DNA of 59,163 nt from CAHJXF01 sp038254545 (GTDB lineage: Bacteria; Pseudomonadota; Gammaproteobacteria; Burkholderiales; Burkholderiaceae_D). The stretch is taken from NCBI GenBank assembly GCA_038254545.1, contig JBBSGB010000021.1:1-59163 (forward strand), in the 5' to 3' direction. Under the pieces are notes generated by a model, which worked only from the letters and a program-made list of their open reading frames with translations, was not told where the DNA came from and ran no database searches. The position numbers and the translations under genes are program-made. Below are positions 46,937 through 57,344 of this stretch, piece after piece (within the stretch, counting starts at the first letter, position 1; every line of letters starts with the position of its first letter).

Positions 46937-48223
46937 CTATCGGATCATCCCCAAGGTCTGCGGCAGCCACAGCGACAACGGCGCCCAGTAGGTGACGATC
47001 ATCAGGAACACCAGCATCGTCAACAGCCACGGCCACACCGCGACGGTCAACTCCGAGATGCCCATCTTGGTGATGCCGGACGCGACGTAAAGGTTCAGGC
47101 CCACCGGCGGATGGCACATGCCGACTTCCATGTTGACGACGATCAATATGCCGAAATGGATCGGGTCGATGCCCAGCTTCATCGCCACCGGAAACAGGAT
47201 GGGTGCGAGGATCAGCACGATCGACGAAGGCTCCATCACATTGCCCGCGAGCAGCAGCATGATGTTGACGACGAGCAGGAACGCGATCGGCCCGAGTCCC
47301 TGTCCTAGCATCCAGTCGGCCATCGACTGCGGGATCTGTTCGGACGTGATCAAAAACGAGAACAGCACGGCGTTGGTGATGATGTAGAGCAGCATCGCCG
47401 AGAGGCTGGCCGAATCCAGCAGGATTTTCGGCACCCGCTTGAGCCCCATGTCCTTGTAGACGAACACGGCGATGATGAAGGCATAGACCGCGCTCATCGC
47501 GGCCGCCTCGGTGGGCGTGAAGATGCCGGTGTAGATGCCGCCGATCACGACCACGATCAGCAACAGCCCCCACATGCTTTCGCGAAACGCGCGGAAGCGC
47601 GCGCGCCACGTCGCGCGCGGCAGGCGCGGGTAATTGTTTTTTCTCGCCAGCCACCACGTCGTCAGGCCCAGCATCGTCGCCAGCGCGAGACCGGGGATCA
47701 CGCCCGCCATGAAGAGCGCACCGACCGAGGTGTTGGTCGATACCGAATACATCACCATCACGATCGACGGCGGAATCAGGATGCCGAGCGCGCCCGAGGT
47801 GGTGATGACGCCGGCGCCGAACTTTTTCGGATAACCCTGGGCGATCATCGCGGGCAGGATGATCGAACCGATCGCGACGACAGTCGCCGGACTCGACCCT
47901 GAAACCGCCGCGAACAATGCGCACGCCATCACGCCGGCCAGTGCCAGCCCGCCATGCAGGTGCCCGACCATGCTGGTGGCGAACAGGATCATGCGTCGCG
48001 CTACCCCGCCGTGCGTGAGGAAGTTCCCAGCGAGAATAAAAAACGGGATTGCCATGATCTCGAACTTCTCGATGCCGGTGAACAGTTTCAGCGCGACCGC
48101 CTCGATCGGCACGTCGGTCATCGCGAAGAGGAAGGTGAGTACCGTCAGCCCGAGCGAGATCGAAATCGGCATGCCCGTGAGCATCAGGGCGAACAGCAGG
48201 ATGAAGATGATCCACGCGTTCAT
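46937..48223 (-). CDS. dctM: TRAP transporter large permease subunit DctM
   Basis: A 428-residue inner-membrane protein with about 12 helices. TRAP-T marks are FFILAGNFLTHGGVARRMI, GLALAGVMACALFAAVSGSS, GILIPPSIVMVMYSVSTNTS and VVNMEVGMCHPPVGLNLYVA. It forms the Na+-driven channel for small carboxylates with DctQ. Its ATG overlaps the dctQ stop by four bases. Confidence 0.95.
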   Translation of the reverse strand: MNAWIIFILLFALMLTGMPISISLGLTVLTFLFAMTDVPIEAVALKLFTGIEKFEIMAIPFFILAGNFLTHGGVARRMILFATSMVGHLHGGLALAGVMACALFAAVSGSSPATVVAIGSIILPAMIAQGYPKKFGAGVITTSGALGILIPPSIVMVMYSVSTNTSVGALFMAGVIPGLALATMLGLTTWWLARKNNYPRLPRATWRARFRAFRESMWGLLLIVVVIGGIYTGIFTPTEAAAMSAVYAFIIAVFVYKDMGLKRVPKILLDSASLSAMLLYIITNAVLFSFLITSEQIPQSMADWMLGQGLGPIAFLLVVNIMLLLAGNVMEPSSIVLILAPILFPVAMKLGIDPIHFGILIVVNMEVGMCHPPVGLNLYVASGITKMGISELTVAVWPWLLTMLVFLMIVTYWAPLSLWLPQTLGMIR

Positions 48224-48864
48224 GACCGATCCCCGTTCTTCCTGTCGCGGTCCGCCGCGGGATCCACGGTGGGCCCATGCGAACCCGGCGCGAACGCAGC
48301 CACCGGCGCGATCGGAACGCCGGCCACTTCATCGATGCCCTCGACGTGCCCGGGGTCGTGCTTGGGCAACGTGCCGGTCTTGAAGAAGCTCCACGCAACC
48401 TGCAGGAAGCGATAGCACATCAGGTACGAACCCAACGGCACCGCGAGATACGCGATCCACACCGGCAACTCGAGATCGGGCGAAGTCGAATCGGTGTGCG
48501 CGATGTCCCAGACGAACCTGGCGCCGAAGCTGCCGACGACGATCGTGAAGAACGCGCCGGCCAGAAGACCGAACAGGACGAACTTGCGATACCAGGATTT
48601 CGAGAGCCGGTTGATCAGCACATCGACGCCGACGTGGATGCCGGTGCGCACGCCGTAGGCCGCGCCGAACTTGGCCATCCACACGAACATGTAGATGGTT
48701 AACTCCTGCGCCCAACTGAGGTTGATCTTCAGCAGGTAATCCTGCAGCACGGGCACGCCCGACGCGTAGCGATGCACGACGGCCACGAAGATGACGAGCG
48801 TGGCCGCGCCCATCAGGGTCGCGATCAACCACTCTTCCAGGTGGTCGAGAATCTTGTTGAACAC
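48220..48864 (-). CDS. dctQ: TRAP transporter small permease subunit DctQ
   Basis: A 214-residue four-helix membrane protein. EEWLIATLMGAATLVIFVAV is helix 1, WAQELTIYMFVWMAKFGAAY the conserved centre, and RTGIHVGVDVLINRL the family motif. The tail after the last helix (from about residue 175) is a longer acidic and proline-rich extension than usual. Overlaps dctM by four bases and lies 36 bases after the first dctP. Confidence 0.92.
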   Translation of the reverse strand: MFNKILDHLEEWLIATLMGAATLVIFVAVVHRYASGVPVLQDYLLKINLSWAQELTIYMFVWMAKFGAAYGVRTGIHVGVDVLINRLSKSWYRKFVLFGLLAGAFFTIVVGSFGARFVWDIAHTDSTSPDLELPVWIAYLAVPLGSYLMCYRFLQVAWSFFKTGTLPKHDPGHVEGIDEVAGVPIAPVAAFAPGSHGPTVDPAADRDRKNGDRS

Positions 48865-48900
48865 AACGTCTCCCTCGTCGTGCCGCGGCGAATTTTTTTT

Positions 48901-49914
48901 CTACTTCGATCCCGGCGCCGCGGCTTCCTTCTGCACCTCTTCGACCGTCTCCTTGCCGATGCGCGACTTCATCTCTTCCTGTACCGGCAGCAGCACCTTC
49001 TTCCATGCCGCGGTCTCGGCCGCGGTCAGCTCATAGACCTCGGTTTTGCCGGTCGCCTTGACCTTGGCGAGCGCGTCGTCGTTTTCCTTTTGCGCGATGT
49101 CGTTGGTGTAGTGCGTCGCATCCTTCATCGCGCCTTCGAGGGTCGTGCGGATGTCGGCCGGCAAGCCGTCCCAGAACTTCTTGTTGACGATCACCGCATA
49201 GCCCAGGTAGCCGTGGTTGCTGACGGCCACGTACTTCTGCACCTCGTTCATCTTCTGCGTGTAGAGGTTCGACGGCGGATTCTCGGTGCCATCGACGACG
49301 CATGTCTGCAGGGCCTGATAGACCTCGGAGAACGCGAGCACCTGCGGCAACGCGCCCAGGGCGCGCATCTCCGCCTCGAGCACTTTGGAGGACTGGATGC
49401 GCATCTTCAGCCCCTTGAAGTCGTCAGGCATGTGAAGCGGCTTGTTGGCGCTCATCACCTTGAAGCCGTTGTCCCAGTACGCGAGGCCCTTGATGCCTTT
49501 GGGCTCGAGCTTCTTGAACAGGTTCGTGCCGACCGGCCCCTCTTCGATCCGTTGCAGCACGGCCTTCGAAGGAAAGATGTACGGCAGATCGAAGACCTCG
49601 AATTCCCTGACACCCAAAGGACCGAACTTCGCGAGCGAAGGCGCAAGCATCTGCACGGCGCCCAACTGGAGCGCCTCGATCTCTTCCTTGTCCTTGTAGA
49701 GCGTCGAGTTCGCATAGACCTCGACCTTGACGCGGCCCTTGGTGCGCTCTTCGGCCAGTTGCTTGAAGAGCAGCGCGCCCTTGCCCTTGGGCGTGTCGGC
49801 GGCGACCACGTGGCTGAACTTGATGACGATGGGAGATTGCGCAAGCGCCGTGAACGATGCTGCGGAAAGGGAGGTGCCGAGAGCGGCAGCGACAAGCAGA
49901 GAGCGAAGCTTCAT
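48901..49914 (-). CDS. dctP: TRAP transporter substrate-binding protein DctP (copy 1)
   Basis: A 337-residue periplasmic receptor: signal peptide (LVAAALGTSLSAASFTALA), then SPIVIKFSHVVAADTPKG, VEVYANSTLYKDKEEIEALQ, GLKMRIQSSKVLEAEMRALG with the carboxylate-binding Arg, and FSEVYQALQTCVVDGTENPP. It starts at the ATG at 49914. It is very similar to the next gene upstream and has exactly the same length, which indicates a tandem duplication. C4-dicarboxylate or related hydroxyacids are the likely ligands. Confidence 0.94.
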   Translation of the reverse strand: MKLRSLLVAAALGTSLSAASFTALAQSPIVIKFSHVVAADTPKGKGALLFKQLAEERTKGRVKVEVYANSTLYKDKEEIEALQLGAVQMLAPSLAKFGPLGVREFEVFDLPYIFPSKAVLQRIEEGPVGTNLFKKLEPKGIKGLAYWDNGFKVMSANKPLHMPDDFKGLKMRIQSSKVLEAEMRALGALPQVLAFSEVYQALQTCVVDGTENPPSNLYTQKMNEVQKYVAVSNHGYLGYAVIVNKKFWDGLPADIRTTLEGAMKDATHYTNDIAQKENDDALAKVKATGKTEVYELTAAETAAWKKVLLPVQEEMKSRIGKETVEEVQKEAAAPGSK

Positions 49915-49990
49915 TGAGATCCCCGAAGACGAGGAGCGGCCGCGCGTCGCCCGGCTCGCTCCGATGGCTGAATCGGCGTGGAGGAGCAGG

Positions 49991-51004
49991 CTACTTCGCT
50001 CCACCAAACCCGGTGGTCTTGTATACCTGCTGGATCAGGTCCTTGCCAATACGGGATTCCACTTCCTTGTGGACCGGCAACAGCACCTGGCGCCACTCCT
50101 CGCGCTGCTCCGGCGTCAGCACCGTGATCTCGGTCTTGCCGGTGGCCCGGATCGCGACCAGCGCGTCGGCGTTGTCCTTGGTCGCCGATGCGTTGCCGTA
50201 GTCGATCGCGTCCTTCATCGCTCCTTCGAGCGTCGTGCGGATGTCGGCTGGCAACTCGTCCCAGAACTTCTTGTTCGCGATCACCGCGTATGCGAGGTGA
50301 CCGTGGTTCGAGACCGTCATGTACTTCGCGACCTCGTTGAGCTTCTGCGTATAGAGCCCGGACGGCACGCCTTCGGTCCCGTCCACCACTCCGGTCTGCA
50401 TCCCCTGATAGACCTCGGAGGCGGCCATTACCTGCGGCAACGCGCCCAGCGCGCGCATCTGCGCCTCGAGCACCTTGGACGACTGGATGCGCATCTTCAT
50501 GCCCTTGAAGTCCGCCGGTTTCTTCATCGGACGGTTGCCGGCCATGCTGTGAAAGCCGTTGTCGATGAAGCCGAGGCCCTTGATGTTCTTCCCCTCGAGC
50601 TTGGTCATCAGCGACTTGCCGATCGGCCCGTCGGTGACGCGATGGAACGCGGCCTCGTCGGGAAACACGTACGGCAAGTCGAAGACCTCGAATTCCTTGA
50701 CGCCGAGCGGGCCGAACTTCGCGAGCGACGGCGCCAGCATCTGTACCGCGCCCAGTTGCAGCGCTTCGAGTTCTTCCTTGTCCTTGTAGAGCGTCGAGTT
50801 CGCATAGACCTCGACTCTCACGCGGCCCTTGGTGCGCTCTTCGGCCAGTTGCTTGAACCTGTCGGCCATCTTGCCCTTGGGCGCATCGGCAGCGACCACA
50901 TGGCTGAACTTGATAACGATCGGAGCTTGCGCGGGTTGCTGCGCGCACACCGGCCCGACGACAGCGACCAACGCGATCGTTGCACCTGCAATCAGTTTCT
51001 TCAT
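49991..51004 (-). CDS. dctP: TRAP transporter substrate-binding protein DctP (copy 2)
   Basis: A 337-residue paralog of the adjacent receptor, with signal peptide (GATIALVAVVGPVCA), APIVIKFSHVVAADAPKG, VEVYANSTLYKDKEELEALQ and GMKMRIQSSKVLEAQMRALG. In the first 90 or so mature residues I count about ten differences from copy 1. Differences increase around the ligand-site segment ASEVYQGMQTGVVDGTEGVP versus FSEVYQALQTCVVDGTENPP, so ligand preference may differ. The start is the ATG at 51004. Both copies probably share the single DctQM permease. Confidence 0.94.
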   Translation of the reverse strand: MKKLIAGATIALVAVVGPVCAQQPAQAPIVIKFSHVVAADAPKGKMADRFKQLAEERTKGRVRVEVYANSTLYKDKEELEALQLGAVQMLAPSLAKFGPLGVKEFEVFDLPYVFPDEAAFHRVTDGPIGKSLMTKLEGKNIKGLGFIDNGFHSMAGNRPMKKPADFKGMKMRIQSSKVLEAQMRALGALPQVMAASEVYQGMQTGVVDGTEGVPSGLYTQKLNEVAKYMTVSNHGHLAYAVIANKKFWDELPADIRTTLEGAMKDAIDYGNASATKDNADALVAIRATGKTEITVLTPEQREEWRQVLLPVHKEVESRIGKDLIQQVYKTTGFGGAK

Positions 51005-51129
51005 GGCTTTCTTTCCAGGTCGATGACTTGCGTGTCGCTGGAAGCTGCACGCGTTCGCGGGCATTCTGGTGACTTGATGCCGCCCGCGCAAGGTCGCGTT
51101 TCTACCGATTTCGCCGCTACCGTTGCTGG

Positions 51130-51753
51130 TCAATGGCGCAATGCCGGTATTAGCGCGATCAGGCCGTCAACGATCAGCTCGACCCCGAGTGCGGCGAGCA
51201 TCAGGCCCATCAGGCGCGTCGCCACGTTGATGCCGGTGCGTCCGAGCGCGCGGCTGATCGGGTCGGCGGCCGAGAGCGCGAGGAACACCAGGAGCGCGAT
51301 CGCGACGCCGCTGCCGATCAGGCTCATCCGCTGCCACCACGTCTCGGCCTTGTCGGCATAGATGATAACGGTGCTGATCGTGCCGGGTCCGGTCAAGAGC
51401 GGGATCGCGAGCGGCACCACCGCGATGTTCTCTTTCTGCTCGCCTTCGACGGCCTCTTCGGGCGTGGTCTTTGTTCCACCCGGCTGCGCGTTGATCATCG
51501 AGATCGCCATCAGCAGCATGATGATGCCGCCGCCGACCTGGAACGAATTGACCGTGATGCCGAAGAAGTTGATGACCTGCTGACCGAGCAGCGTCGTGAA
51601 GGCGATCACGAAGGCGACCGTGATCGATGCGATGCGCACGATGCGCCGGCGCTCGGCGCGGGTATTGGTTGCAGTGAAGCTGATGAAGAAGGGGATCGCG
51701 CCCAGCGGATTGACGAGCGCGAGTAACGAGATGAAGGTCTTGAAGCTGTCCAT
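51130..51753 (-). CDS. MarC/UPF0056 family membrane protein
   Basis: A 207-residue protein with six hydrophobic helices. MDSFKTFISLLALVNPLGAI and PFFISFTA open the MarC fold, and VPLAIPLLTGPGTISTVIIY and LMGLMLAALGVELIVDGL are conserved later. MarC proteins are inner-membrane proteins of unknown function, no longer thought to be antibiotic transporters. It lies between the TRAP genes and the CysB-like regulator without clear linkage to either. Confidence 0.92.
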   Translation of the reverse strand: MDSFKTFISLLALVNPLGAIPFFISFTATNTRAERRRIVRIASITVAFVIAFTTLLGQQVINFFGITVNSFQVGGGIIMLLMAISMINAQPGGTKTTPEEAVEGEQKENIAVVPLAIPLLTGPGTISTVIIYADKAETWWQRMSLIGSGVAIALLVFLALSAADPISRALGRTGINVATRLMGLMLAALGVELIVDGLIALIPALRH

Positions 51754-51773
51754 GTCGGGCTTTCGACCTGTTC

Positions 51774-52736
51774 CTACACCTGGTAGTCGTCGCCGGCTTC
51801 GTGCAGATCGCCGCGCACCAGGCGCTCGATCATCGATCGGTCCATCGCCGGCGCCACCAGTCCGATGAAGTCGTGCACGTAGCCGCGCAAGGTCGCGCCG
51901 CGCTTGACGGCCAGATGCGTGACCTGGGATCCGAACAGATGTCCCGCGGGAAGCGCGACCAGGCCCGCGTCGCGCTCCGCGTCATACGCGATGTTGGCGA
52001 CGATGCCGACGCCGAGGCCCGCTTCGACATAGGTCTTGATGACATCGGCATCGATCGCCGCCAGCACGATGTCGGGCGCGAGATGCCGGAGCGCGAAGGC
52101 TTCGTCGATGCGCCTGCGGCCGGCGAATGCGATTGCGTAAGTCACCAGCGGGTAAGTCCCGAGCAGATCGAGCGACAGGCTCTTGCCCTTCGTTTTCGCA
52201 AGCAGCGGATGCCCGTGCGGCACGATCACCGCGTGCTCCCACGTGAAGCACGGCACGCTCACGAGACCTTCGACGTCCGCGATCGCTTCGGTCGCCATCG
52301 CGATGTCGGCCTCGTCGCGCAACACCATTTCGGCCAGTTGGCGCGGACTGCCCTGGAGCAGCGCGAGATGCACGTCGGGATGGCGCTCGCGAAACGCATG
52401 GACGACGTTGGGCAGCGTGTAGCGCGCCTGCGTGTGCGTGGTCGCGATGGTGAGGTTGCCGTGCTTCTGCGCCGAGAAGTCCTGCCCGACGCGCTTGAGG
52501 TTTTCGGCCTCGAGCAACACGCGCTCGATGACAGGCAGGATCGCCCGCCCCGGTTCGGTCAGCGACTTCAGGCGTCGGCCGTGGCGAACGAAGATCGGAA
52601 AGCCGAGCTCCTCTTCGAACTCGATGATGGCCTTCGATACGCCGGGTTGCGAAGTATGCAGGGCCTCGGCCGCGAGCGTCAGGTTGAAGCTCCTGCGCAC
52701 GGCCTCGCGCACGAAGCGGAGCTGGTTGAAATTCAT
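51774..52736 (-). CDS. cysB: CysB-family LysR regulator
   Basis: A 320-residue regulator beginning MNFNQLRFVREAVRRSFNLT and continuing LHTSQPGVSKAIIEFEEELG. The effector domain has LTIATTHTQARYTLPNVVHA, the Thr/Gln pocket that binds N-acetylserine or sulfate in CysB and Cbl. It could be CysB or a paralog such as Cbl. No sulfur-assimilation gene is adjacent. It is transcribed in the same direction as secF, 40 bases downstream of it. Confidence 0.85.
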   Translation of the reverse strand: MNFNQLRFVREAVRRSFNLTLAAEALHTSQPGVSKAIIEFEEELGFPIFVRHGRRLKSLTEPGRAILPVIERVLLEAENLKRVGQDFSAQKHGNLTIATTHTQARYTLPNVVHAFRERHPDVHLALLQGSPRQLAEMVLRDEADIAMATEAIADVEGLVSVPCFTWEHAVIVPHGHPLLAKTKGKSLSLDLLGTYPLVTYAIAFAGRRRIDEAFALRHLAPDIVLAAIDADVIKTYVEAGLGVGIVANIAYDAERDAGLVALPAGHLFGSQVTHLAVKRGATLRGYVHDFIGLVAPAMDRSMIERLVRGDLHEAGDDYQV

Positions 52737-52776
52737 GCGCCGCGCTGTTGGAACTTCATGCGCAACCCGGGCGCCG

Positions 52777-53736
52777 TCAGACCACCGCGCCGGTCTCTTC
52801 CTTCTTGATCGGCTTGACGAGGTCCTCGCGTTTGACGCCCAGCCACTTCGTGATCGGCGCCATCACCAGCACCGACGAATAGATGCCGAACAGGATGCCG
52901 ATCGTCAGCGCGAGTGCGAAGAAGTGCAAGGTCGGGCCGCCGAAGAACAGCATCGACAACACCATCGTCTCGGTGAGGCCGTGCGTGATGACGGTGCGGC
53001 TCATGGTTCTGGTGATCGCGTTGTCGATCACGTGATCGACGGTGGCTTTTCTCATCGTCCTGAAGTTCTCGCGTATCCGATCGGCGATCACGACCGATTC
53101 GTTGACCGAATAACCCAGTACCGCGAGCGCGGCCGCCAGCACCGACAGCGAGAACTCCCATTGGAAGAACGCGAAGAAGCCCAGGATGATGACGACGTCG
53201 TGCAGGTTGGCGACGATGGCCGCGACCGCGAACTTCCACTCGAAGCGCAATGCGAGATAGATGACGATGCCGATGATCACGAACAGCAGCGCGAGGCTGC
53301 CGTCGGTGGCAAGCTCCTGACCCACCTGGGGTCCGACGAACTCGACACGCGTGATCTTCGGATCGGCGCCTCCTGCGCTCAGCACGGCCGATGTGAGCTT
53401 GGCCGCGTCGAGCTTGGCATCGGGGGTGGCGATCGACGGCGAACCGGCCACGTCCTTGAGCGACAGGCGCAGCAACACATCGCGCGCGGTTCCGAAGTTC
53501 TGCACCTGCGGCTCGACCACGCCGGCTTTCTGCATCGCCGAGCGCAGGCCTTCGATGTTGGCCGGCTGCGCATAGCTCGCTTCGACCACCACGCCGCCCG
53601 TGAACTCGATGCTGAAGTTCAGGCCGCGCGAGACGAGGAAGAACACCGCCAAGATAAAAGTGATCAACGAAATGACGTTGAACACCAGCGCGTGGCGCAT
53701 GAAGGGGATGTCGCGGCGAATGCGGAAGAATTCCAT
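52777..53736 (-). CDS. secF: protein translocase subunit SecF
   Basis: A 319-residue inner-membrane protein with six helices: NFSIEFTGGVVVEASY (periplasmic entry motif), a periplasmic domain, and the conserved ALRFEWKFAVAAIVANLHDVV and VLGYSVNESVVIADRIREN segments carrying the proton-relay region. With SecD and YajC it drives late protein export using the proton gradient. It follows secD by 27 bases. Confidence 0.96.
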   Translation of the reverse strand: MEFFRIRRDIPFMRHALVFNVISLITFILAVFFLVSRGLNFSIEFTGGVVVEASYAQPANIEGLRSAMQKAGVVEPQVQNFGTARDVLLRLSLKDVAGSPSIATPDAKLDAAKLTSAVLSAGGADPKITRVEFVGPQVGQELATDGSLALLFVIIGIVIYLALRFEWKFAVAAIVANLHDVVIILGFFAFFQWEFSLSVLAAALAVLGYSVNESVVIADRIRENFRTMRKATVDHVIDNAITRTMSRTVITHGLTETMVLSMLFFGGPTLHFFALALTIGILFGIYSSVLVMAPITKWLGVKREDLVKPIKKEETGAVV

Positions 53737-53763
53737 GCGGGTTCGGTCTGTCTGTTTGGTTCG

Positions 53764-55623
53764 TTATGCGGGTTTCCAGACCTGCCCGATCGCCACGCTT
53801 GTCAACTTCTTCTTGCGACCGTAAACCAGGTTCACGATGCCGCGCGATACGAACACCGACGAGAAGATCGACGTCAGGATGCCCAGAACGTGCACGACCG
53901 CGAAACCGCGAATCGGGCCGGACCCGAACGCGAGCAGCGCGAGACCCGCGATCAGCGTCGTGACGTTGGAATCGATGATCGTGCCGAACGCGCGTTCGTA
54001 ACCCTCTGCAATGGCCGCCTGGGGCGACTTGCCGTTGCGCAGTTCCTCGCGGATGCGCTCGTTGATCAGCACGTTGGAGTCGATCGCCATGCCCAGCGCC
54101 AACGCGATTGCGGCGATGCCGGGCAAGGTCAGCGTGGCCTGCAGCATCGACAGCAGCGCGATCAGGAACAACAGGTTCGACGCGAGCGCGATCACCGAGA
54201 TCACACCGAACAACATGTAGTAGATGATCATGAATACGGCGATGGCTGCGAAGCCGTACACCGTGGACAGAAAACCGCGACGGATGTTGTCGGCGCCCAG
54301 AGACGGGCCGATGCTGCGCTCTTCGATGATTTCCATCGGCGCGGCCAGCGAGCCCGCGCGCAACAGCAGCGCCGTGTCGTTGGTTTCCGAAGTCGTGAAG
54401 CGGCCGGTGATCTGGAAGCGACTGCTGAACTCGCCTTGAATCACGGGCGCGGTGATGACTTCGCCCTTGCCCTTCTCGAACAGGATCAGCGCCATGCGCT
54501 TGCCGATGTTCTCGCGGGTGGTATCGCGCAGCGCGCGCGCCCCCTTGGCATCGACGTTCAGACTCACCGACGGCTGCTGGTTCTGATCGAAGCCGGGTTG
54601 CGCATCGGTCAGGTTGTCGCCCGAGAACACGACCTGCTTCTTCACGAGCAGCGGCGTGCCGTTGCGATCGGTGAAGCGATCGTCGCCGAAAGGCACCGTG
54701 CCCTGTCCTACCGCAGCACTCGCTTCGGGCGATTCATCGACCATGCGCGCCTCGAGCGTCGCGGTGCGCCCGATGATGTCCTTCGCCTTGGCGGTGTCCT
54801 GCACGCCCGGCAATTGGACGACGATGCGGTCGTTGCCTTGCTGCTGGATCACCGGCTCTGACACCCCGAGCTGGTTGACGCGGTTGTGCAGCGTGCTGAT
54901 GTTCTGCTTCAACGCATTTTCCTGCACGCGCTTGATGGCCTCGGGCCTGAACGTAGCGACAAGCTTGGTAGCCGCCGCGCCGTCGTTCTGGGTCGCGAAG
55001 ATCATGTCGGGCAGGCCGTCTTCGAGCACGGGCCGCGCCTTGCCGGCGGTGTCGGCATCGTTGAATGCGATCTCGATCGTGTTGCCGTTCTTCGCAATGC
55101 CGTTGTGGCGAATGTTCTTGTCGCGCAGCAACGTGCGCGCATCGCCGGTCAGCGCGTCGACGCGCTTGGACAACGCGCTCTTCATGTCGACCTGCATCAG
55201 GAAGTGCACGCCGCCGCGAAGGTCGAGGCCGAGATACATCGGCAACGCGTGGATCGCCGTCAGCCAGCGCGGCGAATCGGCGACGAGGTTGAGCGCGACC
55301 ACATAGGTCTGATCGTCGGCGTTCGGATTCAGGTTCTTCTGCAGCGCGTCTTTCGCGCGTAACTGCGCGTCGTTGTCGGAGACGCGCACGCGTACCGAAG
55401 GCGACTGGCCGTTGTCGAAGAACATGCCGGTAGGCGAGATGCCCGCCTTCTTCAGGATCTCGTCGATGCGATTCATCATCGACGCATCGACCTTGACGGT
55501 GGCCTTGCCGCTGGTGACCTGCACGGCTGGCGCTTCACCGAACACGTTCGGCAGTGCGTAGAGAAGACCGACTGCGAGCGCGACTGCGATGACGATATAT
55601 TTCCAGAGCGGATAACGATTCAT
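53764..55623 (-). CDS. secD: protein translocase subunit SecD
   Basis: A 619-residue protein. The first helix (WKYIVIAVALAVGLLYALPN) is followed by LGLDLRGGVHFLMQVDM and a large periplasmic P1 domain. Five C-terminal helices contain TLPGIAAIALALGMAIDSNV, LINERIREELRNGKSP and AIAEGYERAFGTIIDSNVTT. Length and motif order match betaproteobacterial SecD. Second gene of the yajC-secD-secF set. Confidence 0.96.
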   Translation of the reverse strand: MNRYPLWKYIVIAVALAVGLLYALPNVFGEAPAVQVTSGKATVKVDASMMNRIDEILKKAGISPTGMFFDNGQSPSVRVRVSDNDAQLRAKDALQKNLNPNADDQTYVVALNLVADSPRWLTAIHALPMYLGLDLRGGVHFLMQVDMKSALSKRVDALTGDARTLLRDKNIRHNGIAKNGNTIEIAFNDADTAGKARPVLEDGLPDMIFATQNDGAAATKLVATFRPEAIKRVQENALKQNISTLHNRVNQLGVSEPVIQQQGNDRIVVQLPGVQDTAKAKDIIGRTATLEARMVDESPEASAAVGQGTVPFGDDRFTDRNGTPLLVKKQVVFSGDNLTDAQPGFDQNQQPSVSLNVDAKGARALRDTTRENIGKRMALILFEKGKGEVITAPVIQGEFSSRFQITGRFTTSETNDTALLLRAGSLAAPMEIIEERSIGPSLGADNIRRGFLSTVYGFAAIAVFMIIYYMLFGVISVIALASNLLFLIALLSMLQATLTLPGIAAIALALGMAIDSNVLINERIREELRNGKSPQAAIAEGYERAFGTIIDSNVTTLIAGLALLAFGSGPIRGFAVVHVLGILTSIFSSVFVSRGIVNLVYGRKKKLTSVAIGQVWKPA

Positions 55624-55657
55624 GGCTGGCTTGCTGACGATCCGAGTGTCGCTTCAG

Positions 55658-56008
55658 TCAGATCGCCTTGACCGTGCCCTTGGGCAACAAGGCCTGGATG
55701 GCCGCCTTCTGTATCGTCATCTCGACCGCGCCGCCGCTGCCGACGACATTGCCCACTTCGATCACGACATATTGATCGGTGACCTTGTTGACCTTGCCGA
55801 GCACGCCGCCCGACGTGATCACTTCATCGCCGCTCTTCAGGGCTTCCATCATCGTGCGCTGATCCTTCGCGCGCTTCTGTTGCGGACGGATCAGGAGGAA
55901 ATAGAACGCGACGATCATCAGCGCAGGAAGCGCCATCTGCTCGATCGAAAAACCAGGGGTGGCAGCGGCCGTGCCTGCAGCCTGTGCGTACGCGTTTGAA
56001 ATGAACAC
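55658..56008 (-). CDS. yajC: preprotein translocase accessory subunit YajC
   Basis: A 116-residue protein with one membrane helix (MALPALMIVAFYFLLIRPQQ) and the typical KRAKDQRTMMEALKSGDEVI, TSGGVLGKVNKV cytoplasmic domain. I start at the GTG at 56008 (VFISNAYAQAAG), which matches the family N-terminus; the open frame continues upstream but unlike YajC. It lies 34 bases before secD. About 200 bases separate it from tgt; that gap shows no gene. Confidence 0.95.
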   Translation of the reverse strand: MFISNAYAQAAGTAAATPGFSIEQMALPALMIVAFYFLLIRPQQKRAKDQRTMMEALKSGDEVITSGGVLGKVNKVTDQYVVIEVGNVVGSGGAVEMTIQKAAIQALLPKGTVKAI

Positions 56009-56210
56009 GGTCGATTCTCCGGAAGACGGCTTGACGTGGCGTGGCTCGTTGAGCACGGCGCTCGCCAAAAAAGATAGCCGGCGATTGTACATCGGCGTTT
56101 GCGCCGACGCCTCGCGCGAGGGGCCGGATGCGACTCATGTACGGCTCGCGTGAGACCCGCGCTCGGGATGGTCCGCGCGTGACTGTGCTCGCGCTCCGGC
56201 TCGGGCCAGC

Positions 56211-57340
<1,130 letters not shown>

Positions 57341-57344
<4 letters not shown>

